NCBI RefSeq assembly: GCF_025353065.1
Contig: NZ_JANXRJ010000257.1
Span: 1-35,550 of the forward strand
Length of the DNA stretch: 35,550 nucleotides
Reading direction: 5' to 3'
Source: Lapillicoccus sp.
GTDB lineage: Bacteria; Actinomycetota; Actinomycetes; Actinomycetales; Dermatophilaceae
The notes beneath the pieces are model-generated. The model was given only the letters and a program-made list of their open reading frames with translations, had not been told where the DNA came from and did not search any database. Position 1 is the stretch's first letter, and the number at the start of each line of letters is the position of its first letter. The position numbers and the translations under genes are program-made. Shown here piece after piece: positions 30,673 through 35,550 of this stretch.

Positions 30673-32214
30673 TCAGCCCACCACCACGTCCTCGCCCTCA
30701 CGGTCGGCCACCACCGCGGCGACACCCGACCGTTTCGCGAGCACGTAGTAGATCGCCAGTCCGAGCCCGCACCCGATGAACCAGCTGTAGTCGTTGGCCG
30801 CGTTGATCCCCGGGACGAAGACGCAGCCGATGGCGACGACGGCGGCGACGAGCGTCGCCCACACCGCGGCCGGGTTGACTCCCCGCGTGTAGTGGTAGAC
30901 CCCGGACTCGTCCATGGTGAACAGGTCGTCGATGACGACCTTCTGCTTGTGGATGAGGTAGTAGTGGCAGATCAGGACCCCGAAGAGCGGGCCGATGAAC
31001 GCGCCGAGGGTGTCCAGCGTGTAGTGGATGGTGTCGGGGTTCTTGTAGAGGTTCCACGGAGTGATGATCACCGAGCCGACGGCGGCGATCATGCCGCCGG
31101 TGCGCCAGCTGATCTTCTGCGGGTTGACGTGCGAGAAGTCGAACGCGGGGGAGACGAAGTTCGCGACGATGTTGATGCCGATCGTCGCTGTCGTGAAGGC
31201 CAGCGCGGCGAGGACGATCGCGAAGGTGTTGTCGATCTGGCCGACCGTCGCCACGGGGTCGGTGATGAGCTTGCCGTAGACGGGCACCGTTGCGGCAGCG
31301 GTGAGTACGGTCAGCAGGGAAAACATCGTGAAGTTCACCGGCAGGCCCCAGAAGTTGCCCTTCTTGACCGCGGCGAAGCTCTTGCCGTAGCGCGAGAAGT
31401 CACCGAAGTTGAGCATCGGCCCGGAGAAGTAGGAGGCGACCAGCGCGGTCGCTGCGCACATCGTCGAGATGACCGCGCCGCCGCTCAGCTCCTTGGTCGA
31501 GAGGTTGAGGCCGACCTTCCAGTCCGCCTTCATCAGCAGGTAGCCGCAGAGCAGGAACATCACGACGTAGACCGCGGGTCCGCAGAAGTCGATGAACTTG
31601 CGGATCGTGTCCATGCCGGTCCAGAAGACCGCGGCCTGCAGCACCCACAGCACCGCGAAGGTGAAGTAGCCCAGCGTCGAGAGGCCCAGGAACCCGTGCT
31701 GCGCGACGTCGCTGTATGCCGTGAGGTCGGGCCAGAGCCGCACGACGAGGATGTCGAGGGCGACCGAAGCAAGATAGGTCTGGATGCCATACCACGCGAC
31801 CGCGATGAGGCCGCGGATGATCGCGGGGACGTTGGCGCCGAGGACGCCGAAGACCGAGCGGCAGATGACCGGGAAGGGCACCCCGGTCCGCTGGCTCGGC
31901 TTGGCGACGAGATTGCAGAAGAAGAGAACGATCGAGATACCGACGATGAGGCAGATGAAGACCTGCCAGCTCGTCAGTCCGAGAGCGAAGAGGCCTCCGG
32001 CAGTGACGTATCCGCCGACGCTGTGCACGTCCGACATCCAGAAGGCGAAGATGTTGTACCAGGTCCAGTTCTGGTCCTTGAGCGGCGCGAGGTCGTCATT
32101 GGTCAGGCGCGGGTGGTAGCCGGGCTTGATGACACCGACCCCGGCCGGATGCTCGGCACTGGGTGGCGCTGGCGCGTCGATGACGACCTGAGGGGCGTCA
32201 GTCACATCGGTCAC
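30673..32214 (-). CDS. NCS1-family nucleobase/hydantoin/allantoin permease
   Basis: A 513-aa transporter with about 12 membrane segments of the NCS1 (Mhp1-like) family. Segment 1 starts QNWTWYNIFAFWMSDVHSVGGY; the unwound substrate region near W141 and Q145 (AWYGIQTYLAS) has the same W-x3-Q spacing as the hydantoin-binding W117/Q121 of Mhp1; NFGDFSRYG and NPDTIHYTLDTLGAFIGPLFG are typical. It imports hydantoins, allantoin or pyrimidine bases with Na+ or H+. The GTG at 32214 has a perfect AGGAGG 7 bases upstream. Next to a hydantoin-type racemase the hydantoin/allantoin choice is favoured. Confidence 0.92.
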   Translation of the reverse strand: MTDVTDAPQVVIDAPAPPSAEHPAGVGVIKPGYHPRLTNDDLAPLKDQNWTWYNIFAFWMSDVHSVGGYVTAGGLFALGLTSWQVFICLIVGISIVLFFCNLVAKPSQRTGVPFPVICRSVFGVLGANVPAIIRGLIAVAWYGIQTYLASVALDILVVRLWPDLTAYSDVAQHGFLGLSTLGYFTFAVLWVLQAAVFWTGMDTIRKFIDFCGPAVYVVMFLLCGYLLMKADWKVGLNLSTKELSGGAVISTMCAATALVASYFSGPMLNFGDFSRYGKSFAAVKKGNFWGLPVNFTMFSLLTVLTAAATVPVYGKLITDPVATVGQIDNTFAIVLAALAFTTATIGINIVANFVSPAFDFSHVNPQKISWRTGGMIAAVGSVIITPWNLYKNPDTIHYTLDTLGAFIGPLFGVLICHYYLIHKQKVVIDDLFTMDESGVYHYTRGVNPAAVWATLVAAVVAIGCVFVPGINAANDYSWFIGCGLGLAIYYVLAKRSGVAAVVADREGEDVVVG

Positions 32215-32309
32215 GAGGAGACCTCCTGCGTCGTTCGGGTCTGGCTTGCCGCCACCCGGCTTGAGGCCAGAACGTATGCCCGGGACGGTTTCCGGCAGGT
32301 TTCCGTAGG

Positions 32310-32340
32310 CATATATCCGGCGGGCCGGAGCAGATATATG
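32310..32340. promoter_or_regulatory. Inverted-repeat operator upstream of the NCS1 permease
   Basis: CATATATC (32310-32317) and GATATATG (32333-32340) are perfect inverted copies 15 bases apart, around CCGGCGGGCCGG. Such AT-rich words are rare in this DNA. It lies in the 148-base gap between the GntR stop and the permease start, so it could be the GntR site. A terminator after GntR is an alternative. Confidence 0.55.
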
Positions 32341-32362
32341 ACGCCGGTTCCCCTCGCGGGGG

Positions 32363-33055
32363 TCAGGACCCTTGCGTCTCCACGGCCCGTTCGAGCCGGT
32401 GGTAGTGCTCCGTCGAGCAGCGGACCAGCTCGTCGGCGTCGCGGGCGACGAAGGCGGCGAGCATGGCGTCGTGGTCGGCGTGCATCCGGGCGCGTTCGTC
32501 GTCGCTCACGGCCGCCATCGGTTGGGCGGGTTCCGTGACGTTCCAGGCGAGTTCGAACATATGGAGGAGTCGCTGCATCCCGCTCGGAGCGAGCAGGGCG
32601 AGGTGGAAACGGCGGCTGTCACGGTGATAGGTGCGGTAGTCCTGCACCGCGATCGACTGCCCGAGCGACTCCTGGATGAGGCGGGCCCGCTCGTCGTCCT
32701 CGATGCCCGCGCGCGCGACCGACGAACGCAGGGCGGCAGCCTCGAGCACCTCACGGATGACGTAGAACTCGCGCAGCTCGTCGCGGGTCAGCTCGGCGAC
32801 GCGGTAGCCCCCGCGCGGCTCGTGGTCGACGAGACCTTCCCCGATGAGCGTCTTCAGGGACTCGCGGACCGGGATCGGGCTCACGACGAAGAACGTCGCG
32901 ACCTGGTCGAGCGGGATCGGTGTCCCGGGAGGCGCATCTCCGGCGAGGATGACACGGCGCAGCTCGGAGAGGATCTCCGGCTGATTGGTCGGCCGGCCCG
33001 GATTCTGGCTTGTCAGCCGAGCGACCAGGACCGAGGAGCGGGCGGGACCGGACAC
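32363..33055 (-). CDS. GntR/FCD-family transcriptional regulator
   Basis: A 230-aa regulator. The GntR winged helix is at about residues 26-90 (IPLDQVATFFVVSPIPVRESLKTLIGEGLVDHEPRGGYRV). The FCD ligand domain follows, with the His/Asp-type metal ligands in DSRRFHLALLAPSG, HADHDAML and STEHYHRLE. The GTG at 33055 has AAGGAG 5 bases upstream. It precedes the permease and racemase on the same strand and likely controls them in response to a carboxylate or ureide. It is separated from the upstream OhrR gene by 56 bases. Confidence 0.88.
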   Translation of the reverse strand: MSGPARSSVLVARLTSQNPGRPTNQPEILSELRRVILAGDAPPGTPIPLDQVATFFVVSPIPVRESLKTLIGEGLVDHEPRGGYRVAELTRDELREFYVIREVLEAAALRSSVARAGIEDDERARLIQESLGQSIAVQDYRTYHRDSRRFHLALLAPSGMQRLLHMFELAWNVTEPAQPMAAVSDDERARMHADHDAMLAAFVARDADELVRCSTEHYHRLERAVETQGS

Positions 33056-33111
33056 GGCGCTCCTTCCTGGCGTCGGTCGATCATGCCAGCCGGCCCACGG
33101 GTTGTCGCCGG

Positions 33112-33606
33112 TCAGCCCGCAGCAGACCGCTTCGCCGAGTCCGTCACGTGCCGCAAGGTTTCCTGCAGGGAGACCGCCTCCTCACGCGACAGGCCGAAGG
33201 CCGCGAGGACGGCCGGCGGCAGCTCTCGGGACGGCTTCTCGAGTGCGGATCCCGTTGTCGTCAGGGCGATCTCGACGGATCGCTCGTCCTCAGGACGCCG
33301 TCGCCGCGTGACGAGCCCGGCCACCTCCATCCGGCGCAGCAGGGGAGTGAGCGTGCCGTAGTCGAGCTGCAGCCGTTCCGCGAGCTCCTTGACCTGACAG
33401 GGACCCTCGCGCCAGAGGACGACGAGGACGAGGTACTGCGGGTAGGTCACCCCGAGACCCTCGAGGAGCACGCGGTAGGCCGCCGTCACCGCCCTCGACG
33501 CGGCATACAGGTCGAAGCACAGCATCTCCGACAGCTCGATGCCGGGTGCAGGGCGGCGCGTGGCGCGTGGTCGTGCCGAGGCACGGCGGGGGGTGGGCTG
33601 GGGCAC
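33112..33606 (-). CDS. ohrR: OhrR-type MarR regulator of organic peroxide response
   Basis: A 164-aa MarR-family protein of the OhrR group. The reactive cysteine lies in the signature MLCFDLYAAS (C30), which in OhrR proteins is oxidised by organic peroxide to release DNA. YPQYLVLVVLWREGPCQVKELAERLQLDYGTLTPLLRRM is the winged helix, and RRPEDERSVEIALT the wing. The GTG at 33606 has AGGAG 5-6 bases upstream. The N-terminal 20 residues are Arg/Pro-rich and variable. It is divergent from the OsmC gene, with a near-perfect palindrome in the gap. The additional cysteine in REGPCQVKE may allow disulfide formation. Confidence 0.9.
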   Translation of the reverse strand: MPQPTPRRASARPRATRRPAPGIELSEMLCFDLYAASRAVTAAYRVLLEGLGVTYPQYLVLVVLWREGPCQVKELAERLQLDYGTLTPLLRRMEVAGLVTRRRRPEDERSVEIALTTTGSALEKPSRELPPAVLAAFGLSREEAVSLQETLRHVTDSAKRSAAG

Positions 33607-33646
33607 GACGACTCCTCTCGCGGACGGTTCATCGCCTAGTGTACGT

Positions 33647-33666
33647 TTACCTTGTGCACGAGGTAA
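33647..33666. promoter_or_regulatory. OhrR operator between ohrR and osmC
   Basis: TTACCTTGTGCACGAGGTAA is a 20-base palindrome with one mismatched pair (T53/G60). It is centred between the divergent starts at 33606 and 33701 and should let OhrR repress both genes. The peroxide link is inferred from the two protein families. Confidence 0.75.
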
Positions 33667-33700
33667 TGGCCCCGCGCATCCCCACCACCAGGAGGACCAC

Positions 33701-34138
33701 ATGCCCACCCGCACCGCACGCACAGCCTGGACCGGCACCCTCGAGACCGGTTCCGGCATCGTCGAGCTCGTCAGCTCCGACATCGGCCAGTACGAGGTCT
33801 CCTTCCCCAAGCGGGCCGCAGACAGCGCCGACGGCGCCACCTCCCCCGAGGAGCTCATCGCCGCGGCGCACTCCGCCTGCTACGCGATGCAGTTCTCCGC
33901 CATCATCGCCGAGGCCGGCGGCACGCCGAAGAACCTCGACGTGACGGCCGACGTCAGCCTCGGCGCGGACCCGGCCGGCGGCTTCCGCCTCACCGGCATC
34001 GCGCTGAAGGTCCGTGGCACCGTCGAGGGCCTCGACGCCGACGGCTTCCAGAAGGCCGCGGAGGCCGCCAAGGCCACCTGCCCCGTGAGCAAGGCGCTGA
34101 CCGGAGTCGACATCACCCTCGACGCCGCCCTGGCCTGA
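33701..34138 (+). CDS. osmC: OsmC/Ohr-family peroxiredoxin
   Basis: A 145-aa thiol peroxidase. The two catalytic cysteines are C60 (AAAHSACYAM) and C127 (KATCPVSKAL), as in OsmC/Ohr. SPEELIAAAHSACYA favours the OsmC branch. It reduces organic hydroperoxides in the cytoplasm using a lipoylated or thiol reductant. The ATG at 33701 has AGGAGG upstream. It is controlled in all likelihood by the divergent OhrR through the palindrome at 33647. A strong terminator follows. Confidence 0.92.
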   Translation: MPTRTARTAWTGTLETGSGIVELVSSDIGQYEVSFPKRAADSADGATSPEELIAAAHSACYAMQFSAIIAEAGGTPKNLDVTADVSLGADPAGGFRLTGIALKVRGTVEGLDADGFQKAAEAAKATCPVSKALTGVDITLDAALA

Positions 34139-34157
34139 CCCACCGACTCCTGGCGCA

Positions 34158-34199
34158 CCCGAGCGGGGTGCGGCCTTCGCAGGTCGCACCCCGGTCGGG
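34158..34199 (+). terminator. Rho-independent terminator after osmC
   Basis: CGGGGTGCG (34164-34172) pairs with CGCACCCCG (34185-34193); further pairs inside (CC/GG) and outside (CCCGA/TCGGG) give a stem of about 16 bp with two mismatches around TTCGCA. It starts about 20 bases past the osmC stop. Confidence 0.8.
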
Positions 34200-34203
34200 C
34201 CAC

Positions 34204-34209
34204 TAGGGT
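34204..34209 (+). promoter_or_regulatory. -10 box of the acyltransferase, probable leaderless transcript
   Basis: TAGGGT ends 7 bases before the ATG at 34217, matching the dnaX arrangement at 27447; no ribosome binding site can be seen. No good -35 box is visible. Confidence 0.55.
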
Positions 34210-34216
34210 CGGGCGC

Positions 34217-34906
34217 ATGTTCTACCGCGTCGGCCACCTCGTGCTGAAGCCGTTGACCCACGCGCTCTACCGGCCCACGATCACCGGCACCGAGCACGTC
34301 CCCCGCTCCGGCGGTGTGATCCTCGCCAGCAACCACCGCTCGTTCATCGACTCCTTCGCCATCCCGCTCTCGGCGCCGCGGCGGGTCCGCTTCCTCGCCA
34401 AGGACGACTACTTCACCGGACCCGGCCCCGGCGGGGCGATCCGCCGGGGGCTGTTCCAGGCGATGGGCGCGATCCCCGTCGACCGGCGCTCCTCACGGGC
34501 CGCCCAGGAGTCCCTTGACGCCGCACTGAGCGTCCTGCAGGCGGGGGACGCCTTCGGGATCTACCCCGAGGGCACCCGCTCCCGAGACGGCCGGCTCTAC
34601 CGCGGCCACACGGGCGTCGCCTTCCTCGCCCTGACCGCACGGGTGCCGATCGTCCCCGTCGCCCTCGAGGGGACCGCAGACATCATGCCCATCGGCTCCA
34701 GGTTTCCCCGGCTGGCGCGGGTCAGCGTCTCCTTCGGTGAGCCCATCGACGTCGCCGCGCACTATGCCGGTATGCCGCAGGGCCGGGCCCGACGCGAGCT
34801 CACCGACGAGGTGATGGCCGCGATCGCCGCCCTGTCCGGCCAGGAGCGCGCCGACGTCTTCAACGAGCTGCCGCCCGAGGCCCGGGGGCCGGCCATCGGG
34901 ACCTGA
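34217..34906 (+). CDS. PlsC-like 1-acylglycerol-3-phosphate acyltransferase
   Basis: A 229-aa membrane-associated acyltransferase. The catalytic motif NH-x4-D is N39-H40...D45 (SNHRSFIDS); motif III is YPEGTRSRDG (E118-G119-T120-R121); and motif IV-like VPIVPVALEGTAD follows. It moves an acyl group from acyl-CoA or acyl-ACP to lysophosphatidic acid in phospholipid synthesis; some actinobacterial members acylate other lipids. It is monocistronic between the osmC terminator and the NiCoT promoter. All motif residues are present. Confidence 0.92.
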   Translation: MFYRVGHLVLKPLTHALYRPTITGTEHVPRSGGVILASNHRSFIDSFAIPLSAPRRVRFLAKDDYFTGPGPGGAIRRGLFQAMGAIPVDRRSSRAAQESLDAALSVLQAGDAFGIYPEGTRSRDGRLYRGHTGVAFLALTARVPIVPVALEGTADIMPIGSRFPRLARVSVSFGEPIDVAAHYAGMPQGRARRELTDEVMAAIAALSGQERADVFNELPPEARGPAIGT

Positions 34907-34963
34907 CCCGGGTCGTCGCCCCCGCTGCGTCCGCCGAATGGGCCCGACCCACCGCCGACGGCT

Positions 34964-35005
34964 TATTGCGACTTGCTTGCAATAGGTCGCCCGCGGCCCT
35001 ATCGT
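34964..35005 (+). promoter_or_regulatory. Promoter and candidate metalloregulator operator of the NiCoT gene
   Basis: TATTGC (34964-34969) and GCAATA (34979-34984) form a perfect inverted repeat 9 bases apart. A -35-like TTGCAA (34977-34982) overlaps the right arm; 17 bases later TATCGT (35000-35005) is a -10, and 6 bases later is the GTG start, so the mRNA is probably leaderless. Palindromes with TTGC/GCAA halves recall nickel-responsive Fur-family (Nur) sites. The regulator itself is not in the window. Confidence 0.6.
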
Positions 35006-35011
35006 GACGCC

Positions 35012-35550
35012 GTGACCAATCTCCGCACTCCTCCCGCCGCCGGTCTGCGAGCACGTGTCGCGCTCCGCAGCGGCGAGCGTCGCAGCATCCTGGGCATGGC
35101 CGGGTTCATCCTGCTGCTGCACCTCGTCGGCTGGGGGGTGCTCGTCGGCCTCGTCGCCCCGCACGAGTACCAGGTGGGGGGCCAGCTCTTCGGGATCGGT
35201 CTCGGTGTCACGGCCTACACGCTCGGCATGCGCCACGCCTTCGACGCCGACCACATCGCGGCGATCGACAACACGACCCGCAAGCTGATGACCGAGGGCA
35301 AGCGGCCGATGAGTGTCGGCTTCTGGTTCAGCCTCGGTCACTCCTCGGTCGTGTTCGTCATGGTCACGCTGCTGGCCCTGGGGGTCCGGGCGCTGGCCGG
35401 GGCCATCGAGGACGACCAGTCGACGCTGCAGCAGACGGCCGGCCTGTGGGGGACGTCGGTCTCGGGGGTGTTCCTCATCCTGATCGGGCTGGTCAACCTC
35501 GCAGCGCTCATCGGCATCCTCAAGGTGTTCCGTGCGATGCGCCACGGCAC
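35012..35550 (+). CDS. NiCoT-family nickel/cobalt transporter, partial
   Basis: The first 179 residues of a HoxN/NixA-type high-affinity Ni2+/Co2+ permease; the gene runs off the window end. The signature H75-AFDAD-H81 (GMRHAFDADHIAAIDNTTR) in membrane segment 2 is the metal-selectivity motif; GFWFSLGHSSVVFVM is the third family motif. The N-terminal 25 residues are cytoplasmic and basic. The GTG at 35012 is chosen from the promoter geometry. It takes up nickel or cobalt for urease, hydrogenase or cobalamin synthesis; none of those genes is in view. Confidence 0.93.
   Translation, partial: MTNLRTPPAAGLRARVALRSGERRSILGMAGFILLLHLVGWGVLVGLVAPHEYQVGGQLFGIGLGVTAYTLGMRHAFDADHIAAIDNTTRKLMTEGKRPMSVGFWFSLGHSSVVFVMVTLLALGVRALAGAIEDDQSTLQQTAGLWGTSVSGVFLILIGLVNLAALIGILKVFRAMRHG

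Noticed and set aside
30892..32538. Plus-strand open frame of 548 codons opposite the NCS1 permease
   Set aside because: The opposite strand encodes a well-formed 12-segment transporter with a perfect ribosome site; this frame is its shadow.

Overview
The window is very GC-rich DNA. It shows strong third-position G/C bias, frequent GTG starts, several starts that look leaderless, an actinobacterial-type small SRP RNA, and a dnaX with a long Pro/Ser/Ala-rich tail. All of this points to a chromosomal piece of a high-GC actinobacterium, perhaps a member of the Micrococcales such as the Intrasporangiaceae. The family-level guess is inference only. I see no integrase, transposase, phage gene or plasmid replication gene.

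Layout. 1-232: a tandem decamer array and a dense set of hairpins. 228-2132: a MarR regulator divergent from an MFS exporter. 2133-4543: a secreted M4 (thermolysin-type) metalloprotease with a structured leader and a terminator. 4785-5387: a small lipoprotein and tRNA-Ser(GGA). 5520-7536: a second MFS exporter convergent with, and overlapping, a GntR/FCD regulator. 7604-18833: a ten-gene catabolic cluster. 18913-19762: an HTH-MntA/HepT (HEPN) toxin-antitoxin pair with a palindromic operator. 19902-20002: ffs (SRP RNA). 20222-24987 (minus strand): an ABC exporter pair, then a response regulator, a sensor kinase and a secreted DDHGG-repeat protein. 25256-27378: a VOC protein, a ketopantoate-reductase-like enzyme, a fragment of a nucleotidyltransferase-type gene and an NTF2-like protein. 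27460-29814: dnaX. 29888-33055 (minus): a hydantoin/Asp-Glu racemase, an NCS1 permease and a GntR regulator. 33112-34138: divergent OhrR and OsmC around a near-perfect palindromic operator. 34217-34906: a PlsC-type acyltransferase. 35012 to the edge: a partial NiCoT nickel/cobalt transporter.

The main functional unit is the 7.7-18.8 kb cluster. A sugar ABC importer (lipoprotein binding protein, two permeases, one double ATPase) is encoded with a RhaM-type mutarotase, an aldo-keto reductase (sugar dehydrogenase), an amidohydrolase-type lactonase, an L-fuconate dehydratase, a short-chain dehydrogenase and a fumarylacetoacetate-hydrolase-family diketo-acid hydrolase. Together these match every step of the non-phosphorylating L-fucose route: L-fucose to fuconolactone, fuconate, 2-keto-3-deoxyfuconate, 2,4-diketo-3-deoxyfuconate, then pyruvate plus lactate. 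A second acid-sugar dehydratase-like enolase-superfamily gene sits inside the transporter genes and has no obvious step. The divergent GntR/FCD gene probably controls the cluster through a palindrome lying between the -35 and -10 boxes of its promoter.

The most notable items beyond the genes are: the HTH-fused MntA with its own operator; long hairpins at gene convergences; a strongly over-used word GGCATAC/GTATGCC (about 32 copies) that appears to override codon preference; and the wide separation of ffs and dnaX together with the absence of ybaB-recR after dnaX.
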